From NCBI GenBank assembly GCA_964034945.1, contig OZ035962.1:27587530-27651529 (forward strand): a stretch of 64,000 nt of DNA, read 5' to 3'. Positions 20,855 through 33,160 of this stretch are shown here, in pieces (within the stretch, counting starts at the first letter, position 1; every line of letters starts with the position of its first letter). Below the pieces are notes generated by a model. It was given only the letters and a program-made list of their open reading frames with translations, did not search any database and was not told the origin of the DNA. This stretch comes from Chrysopilus asiliformis (taxonomy: Eukaryota > Arthropoda > Insecta > Diptera > Rhagionidae). The position numbers were made by a program, and so were the translations under genes.

Positions 20855-23800
20855 ATATGTAAAAAATGTAAAAAAGACAAGAATTTTAAACAAAAAACCT
20901 CCGAAAGCTTTGCAGAATCAATATTATAAGTATCAAAATAATAATGTATCCAAAAGTTTAAAAATAAATAAATTTCATTAAATTTAGTAGTTTATATTTA
21001 TTATTGATTAAACATGGCGCACTGTCTGGATCAACTTACCCCAAATTTTCAATTTCGCACTGAAAGTTTTTGACCCTCAATATTTAAGCTTGAAATAAAA
21101 GTTTCTGCTGATTACTCTAACATAAAAGAACATCTTCCAAATTGTTTTACTAATTTTCATCTGTAATTTATGAGTTTTGAGTAATTTGAGGATTTCTAAA
21201 AAGTGATTCAACAAGCCCCAATCTCCCCTAATCCAAATGAATTGTGAACTGGAAAAGTTGAAATTTAAATATATTACAACAAATTTTCTCCATCAGTAAA
21301 TATAAAAACCATAAAAATACTTCAATATGCCTCTTTAGAAATAAAAATAGACCTAATAGATTTTTCTTTAATCGCATTTTGATATTAAAGTATTTTAATT
21401 TGAATTTTAACATCTATTTCAATTGATTTATTTTCGTATATATATATTTCTTCCTTCTGATTTTTTTCATTCCTGACCTTATTCAGTTCGTTCAATTTTA
21501 GCCACTTAAGAGTCCTTGCTGTTGCCTTTTTTTTAAAGAAAAATCCCGTCGAGGACTCAAAAGCATCTCAGCTTTTATTTAACCCGTCATGACCCTTTTT
21601 ACAAAAAAAAAAAAAAAAAACTCGAATGGATTTCATTTTATGTGCCTAAAAGCAGTAAAAATGAAAACTTTTTTGCGTTTCGCTCTTGATTTTTAGCTTT
21701 TCGATATTATTTTTTTCCACTTTTTAGCTTTTCCCAGTGATTGTGGAAGACCTGAAAGACTTTTTCAGTGAATGCCTTTTAAAAGTATTTTTCCGAATTT
21801 TATTTCTTGCATTTTCATCAGGTTTGCCGACGAATGGTTTCAAGCTATAAATATTTCTATTTCACTTGTACCAAAAAAGGGTATTCACCAATGTGCCGAA
21901 AATGCTCGGAAAACTCATAGCAAGTTAAATATACATACATATATAAGGAATTGAATTAATATACATATTTTATGGTTCTCTGTTATATTAAATGTGCGTG
22001 AGCAGGGCTATAATTTTTCCATTATCAGCGAATTAAAAACCCTTTTTACACTGAAAAGTCCTTTTTCCAAGCATTTCACATCAATCAAATGAATAAATAA
22101 TCTTCGGTAATAAAACCTTTTGACGATTTAAAACAAAAAATGCTACGCTTGAAAAATTTCAATTTATTAAGTAAAAGTACTATTTTTTTTTACATGGATT
22201 TTCATTAAAAGTTTATTATTTAAAAAGTCAAGCTCAAATAACGTGTTAATACTTGCTTGACTAGAATGGAGCGGAGGGGATTCGTTTTTTCGATATATAT
22301 CAAGACGAAAATTTAAAAAATCAAATCCAGGAAAGACAATTCAGAAATTTGCCTCGTAGGCGAAATTTTTTAAACAGAATGTGGCGCAATGATTAAAATC
22401 AATGGCTACACAGTCCTCAGTGGATTTTTTTTTGAAATATTTGCGTCCGTAAGTGTAAATTCGTTAAAAAAAAGCACCGCAGGGGTTGCCGGGACAACAT
22501 GTCTGAATCCGGGACTGTCCAGGCCAATCCAATACGTATGGGCACCCTACTAATACCTTACTTATCATACAAATCGAAAAATATTTTCCAATGAATTCTG
22601 TGTAACTTAATTTCTACGAAAACTCCTAATTGGTTTACATTATATTCTGCTACTACTAAGAATGAAAAAAAATGAGATGTTTTCTTCACTCAGCTATTAA
22701 TATATTTCAGGTAATTGGGTTTTCATCTTCTGCTTAAAATTGCATTTTACGATTTCTAACTTTAATTGGATATTCTTGTTAAGCGCTTGAACTGTAAAAT
22801 ATGTTGTTGAAATTGTACAAAGTAAATTTTTAATTGAATTGAAATAAATTTGTTCCAGGTCAGTGCGATTTAAGAAAATTTTATTCAATCATTCATTTTA
22901 AGTTTTTTACAGCGGAAAGTTTCGTCGGAAACATTTTCAGTGGCTGACATTTATCATTAATTATTAACCGAAAACTTTTTAATTTCAGGAATTTTGACGA
23001 AAAAAAAGTATTTGAAATCTAGCAAAAAGGAATAAAAACTATAAAGAGTTAGTTTTACTTTTGCACCAACTTTTGAAATTAGGTGAGCCTTTGACTCACT
23101 TTCTGGTGCTGAAAGCCTATCTAAATATCGAAATTTTGTCCATTGATCAAAAAACTGTTCACAAACCGAAACCAGTGGCATAGCTACAAATTCTCGCATT
23201 GCGGAATCTTGCATGCCTTAGTTATGCCAATGAAGAGGAATATTGATCATTAATCAAAGCGTCTCTGCCGAATCGTTCATAAACCGAACTTCTGTTGTAA
23301 CCTAAAAATAATGCTATTACAAACATGTTGTTTTTCCATCATTAAAAAAATGATTTTGTCAAAGAAATTGACTTAGCTAAAAACACTTCACAACTCTTGA
23401 TATATTTTTTTAACAAAACTGTTTTTTGTTTTTCAAAGAACATTTTGTTTTCTCAACTTGATCGAAGTAAATTTATTTGTTCTCCTTTTCTGTTTTTCTT
23501 TTCTGATCCTGGCGAAATAAGTTATTGATTCTACTTAAATATTTGAACATATTAATTGTTTTGTTAGAATATTACAGACTATTATGAAATATAATGGAAA
23601 ATCTCTCGTACATAATAACTCTACCCTAAAATTGGTTTCAAGAGGGATTTTCTTATATATTTCGATAAATTCTACCAATCGAGGTAGAATTTGCTGACCA
23701 ACTGGGCAAAATAATTAAATCTCTAAAATAGAAAAGATGCCATCACATCAAATCCAAGATCTTAATTGACATAATGTTGTCATCAAAAAACCCATTTGTT

Positions 23801-25281
23801 TTGTTCTGTCATGAGTCCTTGACTGTAGTTGTTTGTTTTTCTATTGTTTTCTTACTTTATCATGTCTTCCAATTCATATGTGAATTTTACTCAAAAAAGA
23901 TAAAAACCAGATAAGCTAGACCACACACTTTAGCAGTCAATTTGTTCATAAATTATGTCGCCGAAGGTATTTTAACCTCACTATTCTGTGTGTGGTCGAG
24001 ATGATTCTTTCTAAAGTCTTGGGACAATAATTAATCCATATAGTTACAAGATTCCATATTATTTTATTTTTAAAATCACATCATGTAAGTCTTGTTATTG
24101 CATAAAAAACGCAGCTATTCACTAGTCAATTTAATTTTAATGGAAAATATTGATTGACATATGAATGTACAATAAATGAAGAGCAAATTGGCCCGCAATG
24201 ATATTAATTCAGATACGTAAATGTTACAAAAAACCTTTCCTGTTACTAAAACAATTGAAAATTATTTTCAAACAGAGACATCGTTTCACCTCCTGCTATT
24301 TGCTCAAGGATATCAGGATTCTGGATATTGTGGTTTATGGCTTAGGGTGCTTTTGGTTTTGTGGTCGATAGTGACACATTGAATTCTGTATTGGAACTCC
24401 GGAAATAGTGACACATATGTTATGTGGTTTTGTTGCATTCTCAATTGTGTGTGTTTTTTTTTTTGGTGCCATATGCAAAACTGAATGCAGAGGTTTATAA
24501 TATAATTTATTTAGATTGAATTTCGGGGCGAAACAAAATTCAAAATTTATCCATAAACTAAACCAAATATTTGTGTTTAGTTTATGGTTTTGGCAGATTT
24601 TAGTTCTACCACAGGGTATAATAATTCTGTGTACCAATTCATATATCTACAATGAAATATACAAATAGTCAACATTAAAAAGTATGATTTTTATTTGGGT
24701 AAATATATCTAACTGACAAACAACATGAATGTTATTTTTGAAAATATTTTTGATAAAAATGAAGGTAAATATTTTTCTTGTAAATGTTTCGGTAAAACTT
24801 TTAGAGAATTTTAGAAATACTTTGCCTTGAATTCCAAGAGATAGTTTGTGGAAAATGATTTTTTCCCTGTAAAAATGTATATTGTACACAATTTGTTTAT
24901 TTATAATCAATTGAAAACTTATGCAAAACACTTCTCAATATTTTATGTATGTTCCCATATCACAAAAATTACAAATGCGATAAGAATCCCTCAAATATGA
25001 AATATTTCATGAAAATGTGAGAAATTTTTTTCATGAAAATGTGAGAATTATGCCTTAAAAAGGTAAACATATTTAGATACATTTTTTCCTAGATATAGCT
25101 TACACATCTGGCAATGTTATAGGCAGTTGTGTGACTACTTTTGCACCCTGTTTTCCTCTTCCACCACCAAAACTCCAGGATCTCTGCAAAAAAAATTGTT
25201 TCGGATCCTTTTCCCTTCTGTAAGAGAACTAGAGGACCTTAAAGAGATTTAGAGCACCAAAGAGAACTAGATAACCGTTTT
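20855..25281. other. AT-rich stretch, no gene seen
   Basis: Only repeat scraps: GGGACTGTCC-type sequence near 22520, and short motifs (CATAAACCGAA type) at 23158-23290 that also occur near 40868 and 41043. Confidence 0.5.
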
Positions 25282-25868
25282 TATACCCGTATGGTGAAAC
25301 CAAAGGGTATATTAACTTTGCTTTACCGTTTGTAACGCCAAGATCCCGTCATCACACACACAAATTAATTACACCAGTGTGTTTAGAATGATGAAAAAAG
25401 TTGAATTTAGCATGTCCGTCCGTCTGTCCGTCTGTCTGTCCGTCTGTCTGTCCGTCTGTCTGTCTGTCTGTCCGTCCGTCTGTCCGTCTGTGGCGCGGAT
25501 TGCGGGCGCACGGATTGAGCTAGAGACTTGAAATTTTGCGCAGATTCGTTTTTCGTAAAATGCGAGGATAAGTTCGTTAATGGGCAAAAATGGACCATTA
25601 GGGGGGGTACCCCACATACGAACGAAAACGATTTTTACGAATATCTCAAAAACGGTGCATCTTATCAAAAAAGTGCAAGAACAAAAGTTTTTCAGGATAT
25701 TATTCTACATCCCATACATCAAAATCTGATTGGAACAAATTTTAAAAAATCTTATTGCAAAGTTTGACTTCATAGTGGAATTTTGATAAAACTGTTCGCC
25801 ATTCACTTAAATCACCATACGGGTCTCCAATGATTGCCCGATTGGCAATTATAGCTTTTGTTATGTTT
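25282..25868 (+). mobile_element. Mini-me/HINE-like GTCY element, copy C
   Basis: Same boundaries and core, with GTCY tract at about 25413-25492. A few substitutions lie in the 3' hairpin (GCCCGATTGGC) and there is a small deletion after TTATTCTACAT. Confidence 0.75.
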
Positions 25869-28340
25869 ATTTTTAAAAGACCGATTTTTACAAGCCAAAC
25901 AGCTGATCGATTTACACTATCCTTATAATTGTAATTATCGCACGGCAGATTTCCCATATTTCCGAAAAACCAAAAATTTTACGAATATTCGTATCGAAAG
26001 CACACGATTTTATCAAAAGAAAATAAACTTCCACAGCATAGATTTTCACATTTTTAAAGATGCTAACTCTCCCCTTTAAATTAAAATCCCGATAAAGTAA
26101 TTACATTCCGTAGCAAAATTTCGTTAATAAAGAAAGAACTTTAAGTCAACTTTTCCTATTAAAAATTAAATACAAAACTTTTGATTAATCACCGAATTGA
26201 ATAGAATATTAATAAACGTCATTCAATCTCTCCCTCCTTTTTCTTTAATGAGAAAATAGCGAATGTTTAAACTGTTAATTATCCATCAAAATAGCTTCAA
26301 CAGAAAGAGTTTTATATACAGTTTTATATTTTATGCTTTAGGTTTGTACAGTATATTTGTTTATACTCGTACGTCTACCACCCTTAACAACTTTTAATCA
26401 TTTTATTCAATTACCTACTTTAATAAACCTATTAATTTGCTTTAGCTTTACTATAGCTTTTCGTCATTTTCATTCCCTCGTCCTTGAATTTGTGCTTATT
26501 TACCCAATCACCGTTGCCATCGTCATCATTTTCCTTGACAAAAATAAATAAAAACAAATTCCATCTCCGTCATAGATCTTTTAGATATTCAGATCGTTGT
26601 AGAGGAAATGTGTCTGTAAATATAGCAAGGATCTGATCTGTGTATCTTTTCGAGGCTACATACAGCGATATGATTGAAAAAGTTTTGGCTCGTTTCAAAT
26701 TAATCTTCTCCTAAGCCTTAAAATCAATTTATCTTGGATTTATGATAAATTAGCACAAACGTTTATTTAGATCTTCTATAGGTATAGCCGGTCGGTATTT
26801 GACATTGAACCAGAAGCAACAAAAAAATAAAAATTACGGATATTTCCCGAAATTGGCAGTCATTGTGGAAAATTGAGAGTCCTGTCAAGGACGATATTCT
26901 TGCCTTTATTTAGTAATAAATTTTTTGTCCACCTTAATCGCTAAAAGTTTACGTTTCACTCATACAAAGATTTCAATGTAAAATTCGATGTAGTGAAAAA
27001 TTTCAAGAAAATTTGATAATTCTTTAAGATATCATGGACATGTACCGATGGAAAATTGAAGCTTTTATTTCAAACTGCTAATTGGATTGCTATCCGCCGA
27101 CAATAAAGGATCTATTCATCGATTTTGTCTCGCAGGATAATCACCATCGGATCGGTTTTGTAACCCAACCACATTTTATATGCGCCAATGACATCTCATG
27201 GGATGACGACAAGTACTTCGAGTGTCCTTAATACGCTGGGAATTTCTTCTCATTTTCTGTCTGTCATTGACATCGACCACATATGAAAAGAGAAGAAAAT
27301 CAAGAAACCAACGATAGAAAAATCGGATCCTGTGTTCTGTGGTGTTGATGATAAAGCAATATGAACGTACTGTGAATGATAACTCAATTTCCCATCGCTT
27401 TTCCACCATTTCCTCGCCTCTGACTTTGTAGTATTGTCCATTTTACACTTCTTGACAGAAAATCAAGACCGATCGAATCTCACTTTATTTGGTTCTTGTA
27501 TGACTATATCTTAGTTATCTTAAACTTAATATATATCCCCTAGTAAGAACCACTGTCCATGTCCTTTTTGCTATACATCACTTTTATTCTGACACGTTTC
27601 TTTGGATGGATTACACGGAATGTGTATGAACGTGATCCCAGCCAATTCCTATATTATATTGAAAAAGTCAATTGAAGTTCATTGGTTTTGATTGATCAGC
27701 TAACTTTTTGTGCAGAGCAGCAATTTTGTTTATATAAAGAAGCGTAAAAATTAAAAAAATAAAATACTAATGGCAATTCTTGGGAAATTTTTGGGAAATT
27801 TCCGAACAATTTTCCAATTTTCTTTAAATTTTTAATATTGATTTGATATTATTTTGCACTGTACGGCACCTGATGCAAAACCTGTATCTCTTTTCCCAAA
27901 AAATGAACTTAGTTGACAAATCGATAAACAATATCTAAGGGTATCTTGTTTCTACAGAATACAGCAAAAATTCCACCGCAAGTAAAATATTGACGCAAAA
28001 TATCCGACAATTGAAAACTCGATACACGGAGAAAAAAATTGGTACTCAGTACTGAATTTTCTGGTGAAGCTCTCCCACCCGAATGGCAATATATGAAACA
28101 GTGCGGGTTTATGTGCTAATTCCTTTGAAAACTTAGGGAAAGTTTCCAATCATTCCGATTTTTTGGTTTTTCTACACATTGTCGCATATGTTACATTTTG
28201 GCAATGGGATCTGTAAATATAGCCGAAATTTGGGCCTACTAGAAAATATAGGAATGATTACAAACAATGATTTTTCTCTGTGTAATAAAAAATGTCGCAT
28301 GGAAGTCTTACTTAACGAAAAAAGCACTATAAGTGGTTGT
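25869..28340. other. AT-rich stretch between mini-me copies C and D, no gene seen
   Basis: Open frames are short and show no recognised domain. Confidence 0.5.
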
Positions 28341-28913
28341 TATACCCGTATGGTGAAACCAAAGGGTATATTAACTTTGCCTTACCGTTTGTAACGTCAA
28401 GATCCCGTCATCACACATAAAAATGAATTACACCAGTGTGTTTAGAATGATAAAAATAATTAATTTCTGCATGTCCGTCCGTCTGTCCGTCTGTCCGTCT
28501 GTCCGTCTGTCCGTCTGTCCGTCTGTCCGTCTGTCTGTCTGTCTGTGGCGCGGATTGCGGGCGCGCGGATTGAGCTAGAGACTTGAAATTTTGCGCAGAT
28601 CCGTTTTTCGTAAAATGCAAGCCTAAGTTCGTTAATGGGCAAAAATGGACCATTAGGACGAAAACGGTTTTTATGAATATCTCGAAAACGGTGCATCTTA
28701 TCAAAAAAGTCTAAGAACAAAAGTTATTTAGTATATGATTCTACATAAAACTCCCATACATCATAATCCGGTTGGAATAAATTTTAAAAAATCTTATTGG
28801 AAAGTTTGACTTCAAAGTGGAATTTTGGTACAACTGTTCGAATTTTGATACGAATATCACCATACGGGTTTTCAATAATTGCCAAATTGGCAATTATAGC
28901 TTTTGTTATGTTT
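28341..28913 (+). mobile_element. Mini-me/HINE-like GTCY element, copy D
   Basis: Nearly identical to copy A over the first 130 bases and the 3' end, with a GTCY tract at about 28473-28547. The block holding GGGGGGGTACCCCCC is deleted (near 28658). Confidence 0.75.
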
Positions 28914-29158
28914 TTTTACTTATCCTGCAAGCGAATTTTTTTGGTTCTCAAGGCCAAATATATTTTTAAATTGTTCACAATAGCGAAAAGGGCGTTACTC
29001 CATGTTTTGTCGTTTCTGAGGTCAGATTAGGTCTTTGTAGCGAAATTTAAAATTACTCAAATAATTCATAATTTTTAATGGGAGCCCAAAATTTGTAGTT
29101 ACGCCATTGAAAAAGCATGACCTCAATTTTTATGATTACTTTTAATAAATATTATATT

Positions 29159-29474
29159 CAGCCTTATTCTCCTAGCCGGCGGGACGTGTACGCCGCGTTT
29201 CCCGCAGAAAATTCGCATTCTGCTAAACGCAATTGTCCCGGCGTGTGCCGTGGTGCTGAAAACGTTTTACTTTCGGTATTACACTAAACGCACCCGCGAA
29301 TGTTTTGACTTTTCCATAAAACTTCATGCGTATCAAATCAACTAATTGTCAAAAAATTCAGCGCGGGGCGGAATAAAACTGCGTTTCTACGTCTACTAGA
29401 ATAAGAAAATTTCATTCGATCGAGAAAAAATTTGCGTGGCGTTACACGTCCCGCCGGCTAGGGGAATAAGGCTG
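29159..29474. mobile_element. GC-rich MITE with CAGCCTTATTC ends
   Basis: 316 bases with about 38-base terminal inverted repeats (CAGCCTTATTCTCCTAGCC and complement with GGCGGGACGTGTA). The element is much richer in GC and CpG than its surroundings. The flanks ATTATATT and ATTATTAC could be a degraded 8-bp duplication, which would fit a hAT-type element. Confidence 0.65.
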
Positions 29475-31138
29475 ATTATTACTTTTTTTGGAGAAACTAT
29501 AACCGAAGCGATTTGAAGATAAGAATATAGTATCCGTTTATGGCACAAAATCTTGGGAAAAATCAGTAAAACGTGTAAAACTAAAAAATTATTAACGTTC
29601 AAATAATTCCCACGAAAATTTCCATCGGAATATTGATCTACATTGTGGTTGTAAGTAAAATAAACAAAGTATTGTTGCCAACAACAAATTTTCTGATTCT
29701 CCAAACCACTGTCAAAGCATTAAAAGCAACGAAAACATATTTTCAATATAATTTCATCACCACGTCTAACACTCTCGCGAAATGTGGTGATAATTTTCCA
29801 TCACTCGAAAATTCCTAACCGAAAATGAAGCTTTACAATGCATTTTCCGTGCCACTGGAGTATATGGTCGGATGTCGTAATGCAAAAATCCGACTACGAA
29901 AATATCATGCTGTATGCTGCATAAATTCAAAACATCGAGAACTTCAACCGAGCACAATAAAAACTCGTCCTGAATAAAATATTGAGGTAATTCGAACATA
30001 AACCATCTCATTATCATCCCCTAGCATAGCTCTAGACTAGACTCTGTTGTCTCTATGTCTATGTTTGTGTAATATACATGAAAAGCTACAGCGATTTATC
30101 TATCTATGGGGAAAATATCTAAAATAATACTTGGCTTTGGGTACAATGCCACACCATCTGAATAGATGGAGTATGGTTGGTTGGTTGCATGTTTGGCTAA
30201 GATCCATTCCGTCGTTCTTCCCGATTTCTGTCTAGGACAACTATTCCTTGCGGGCGTTTATAGTCGTCGCGTTCACTTAGTTATTTATTTTTTACATTCT
30301 TGGTGGTGTGCTTCATATTAAATCTAGCAGATCCTTGTTCATGGAAATCATGCCTAGAGTATATAGCGTTGTTGTCGTTGTTGTCCTATCTGTTCCATAT
30401 CTTCTATAAATTCTGCGAAAATAATTTATTTTACGGTTCTGTATCGGAGCGAGGTTATTATTTTGCAGTGCTTGAACCGATTCCGGAATTATGGCAATGC
30501 GGTTCGCCCCATTTGGATATGAGGGATGAGAAGAAGGTTGCCGAAAATGTCGAGAGCTTTATTTCGCTTCAGGAAAATGAAATCCTTAAACGATAAGTTT
30601 TGAAATCACGGCAGAAAATAGTTTCGTATAGCAATTTTACTGTACGAGAAACAAGAAAATGCCATGTTGATAGAGCTGTATCGACATTTACTATCACCCG
30701 CAAAAATATATGGAAATGGAAATATCGTTGAATTGTCAGAAATGAGTTATTTGGATTTCTATTCCATCAATCAATAGAATTCTGCTTGTGGTAAATATTC
30801 AGTTCTGCATTCCAGATATTGTAAATTTTGACAAATTTTCCATATATGAATACAAAGCGATTTGTTATTTAAGTTTCTTCAATACCAGTTGTGTCAAATT
30901 AACATGTATTATAAATAGGGTGACCGTGTTTTTTTTTTTGTTTGAATCCGGGGCAAAAAAAGCAGTTACGAAATAAGACGCGTGCAGAAGAACTATATCA
31001 CTTTCGAGCCTTTTCCTAGTATTTTTTACTAGAGCACAACCAAATCTGCGCCGTTTTTTTAGAGCACAACCAAATCTGCGCCGCATGCAACATTTTTAGA
31101 GAGAAATATACGTCAGAATCAAAAATTTTATAATAACA
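29475..31138. other. Stretch without a supported gene
   Basis: One 98-codon frame at 30300-30596 (plus) is somewhat GC-richer toward its end, but no domain, start context or splice structure supports it. Confidence 0.45.
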
Positions 31139-31450
31139 CTAGCTTGCATACCCGTCGTTGCCGGGTTAAGTTTTTTCAATTTTTTTTTTTGATGGTCTAT
31201 GTTGCTAAACTTCAGGCCAATCGGCTCGGTAGTTTCCCCGCGAAAGGGTAACATAGAGGAAGAGCTAAGTTTCGAGATCACTTTACCCCCTCCCCCCATC
31301 CCCCGCGTTACTTTTCCGTATGTCTATGTTGGAACCAGAACTACCACAGACACCCATGCCAAATTTCAAGTCAATCGGTTCAGCCGTTTTTGCGTGAAAA
31401 AGGAACAGACAGACAGACAGACACCAACTCATTTTTATATATTAGTATGA
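31139..31450 (-). mobile_element. Helitron copy b (short, uninterrupted)
   Basis: Read on the minus strand: host A, then TCATACTAATATATAAAAAT, a GTCT tract, a core with TTTCACGCAAAAACGGCTG, a hairpin ACCCGGCAACGACGGGT, then CTAG and host T. 312 bases. It is the cleanest copy and defines the family ends. Confidence 0.8.
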
Positions 31451-31740
31451 TTAGTCTGATGTGCCGCAGGTGATGGAGCCTCATTTTTTAAAAGGAACAT
31501 CCCAGTTGAAAAATTAATGACTTTCAATTGAGACCTTCCTTTTAAAAAGTTAAGCTCGTCATAGTAAGTTCGCTTTCGATTTTGTTAAATTTATCATGTG
31601 CCTACCCTGCGTATGAAATAGACGTCAAGATTTTAGCAATCGGAAAATAGAGTCAATTAAATCTATGTATTATTCTAATCCCAACTGTTCTTTTTTCCAA
31701 AATTCATTCAGAAAATAATTTTTCCATTATACTTTTAAAA

Positions 31741-32214
31741 TAAAAAAAAAATTTTCTAAAAAAAATAAAACCGACTTTAAAAAAAAACTGAAAAGAGAAA
31801 AAAGCACTAAAAAGAAAAAAATAATTTCAAACTATGTCCATTAATAGCGTATTTGAAATTTGGCTTTTTTGGAGTGGCGTTAAATTTACACTAAATAAAA
31901 TCGTTGTAAAATTTCTATTGTAAGAGCCGTGTCTATAGTTAATCTGTTTGACAACAAAATTTTTGGAGTCGATCTTAGTTCTTAGTTAGCCTTAAGGGTT
32001 AGAAAGTATGTAAACGATTAGCCTTAAGGGTTAGAAAGTATGTAATTTATTTTAGTTGCAAATTTAACGCCACTCCAAAAAAGCCAAATTTCAAATACGC
32101 TATTAATGGACATAGTTTGAAATTATTTTTTTCTTTTTAGTGCTTTTTTCTCTTTTCAGTTTTTTTTTTAAAGTCGGTTTTATTTTTTTTAGAAAAATTT
32201 TTTTTATTTCGAAC
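31741..32214. repeat. Palindromic (foldback) element 2 with duplicated loop
   Basis: Inverted arms of about 150 bases (31741-31887 and 32060-32214) containing GAGTGGCGTTAAATTT and complement. The loop holds two direct copies of TTAGCCTTAAGGGTTAGAAA and adjoining bases at 31986 and 32018. The outer part shares TTTTTTTCTTTTTAGTGC with palindrome 1; the inner arms are unrelated to it. Confidence 0.85.
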
Positions 32215-32253
32215 GTTTTTAGTTTCAATTTTTAATATAGGTAAAATTACAAA

Positions 32254-32430
32254 GGGTTTGAGGGGATAAGTCCGCAGATGAGAAATATATAAAAGAATCT
32301 TCCAAATATTGTACTGAACACAATACAAAGAATTTTACTCGATATCCCAAGCAGGGAGGGGTTTGAAGGGGTAGGTTAACACGGGGGAAATATATAAAAG
32401 AACCTTCCTTGTGTTGTACTGAACACAAGG
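32254..32430 (+). repeat. Degenerate direct repeat, about 105-bp spacing
   Basis: Two copies (from 32254 and 32358) of a roughly 70-base segment with GGGTTTGA, AAATATATAAAAGAA and TTGTACTGAACACAA. Confidence 0.75.
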
Positions 32431-32687
32431 CCCAATTAACCATAGGGCTAATTGGGCTACAGACCAGGGGCGCCATCGATCTGAGGCGATGAAATTTTGA
32501 TTGCTTTTTTTTTAATTTTCTTTATATTTAGCGTATCTGTAATTTAAGTTAGTACTGTGTTTTGAATTAAAGAATATTTTAAAAAATGAAATTGCATTTT
32601 TACAATAAAACTATGTAAGGGTGCAAAATTTTATTTAGCCCAGGGCGCTCAAACTTGTTAATACGGCTCTGACTGAACACAACGTAA

Positions 32688-32988
32688 AAACATAACAAAA
32701 GCTATAATTGCCAATCTGGCAATTATTGAAAACCTGTATGGTGATATTGGTATCTTAATTTGAGCACTTGTACCAAAATTACACTTTGAAGTCGAACTTT
32801 CCAATCAGATTTTTTAAAATTTATTCCAATCGGATTTTGATGTATGGGAGTTTTATGTAGAATCATATTCTAAATAACTTTAATTCTTAGACTTTTTTGA
32901 TAAGATGCACCGTTTTTGAGAAATTCGGAAAAAACGTTTTCGTTTGTATGGGGGGTACCCCCCCTAATGGTCCATTTTTGCCCATGAA
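32688..32988 (-). mobile_element. Truncated mini-me/HINE-like element, copy E
   Basis: The 3' half of the element on the minus strand: hairpin, inverted motif and the TACCCCCC block are present; the GTCY tract and 5' end are missing. At 32988 it passes into unrelated sequence that ends in a 26-base A run and an AAGTCGGTT motif. Confidence 0.7.
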
Positions 32989-33083
32989 TGAACCAGAGTC
33001 CAACCAGGAACTTTCTCTACAACTTTCTCTTTGGGATGACCAAAATCGGTCCACCCAGTAAAAAGTTAAGCGTGAACATACAT

Positions 33084-33160
33084 TAAAAAAAAAAAAAAAA
33101 AAAAAAAAATATTCAGGTGGAATTGAGAACCTTTTCCTTTTTGGAAGTCGGTTAAAAATA
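33084..33160. repeat. A run followed by AAGTCGGTT repeat end
   Basis: A 26-base A run, then GAATTGAGAACCTTTTCC and GGAAGTCGGTTAAAAA. This AAGTCGGTT-type end with GAGAACC is widespread in insect repeats (general knowledge). The same AAGTCGGTT lies in the arms of palindrome 2 (32171). Confidence 0.45.

Noticed and set aside
30300..30596. 98-codon frame as a gene
   Set aside because: No recognised domain, no signal in the same frame, and no splice partner; the GC-raised end alone is not enough.
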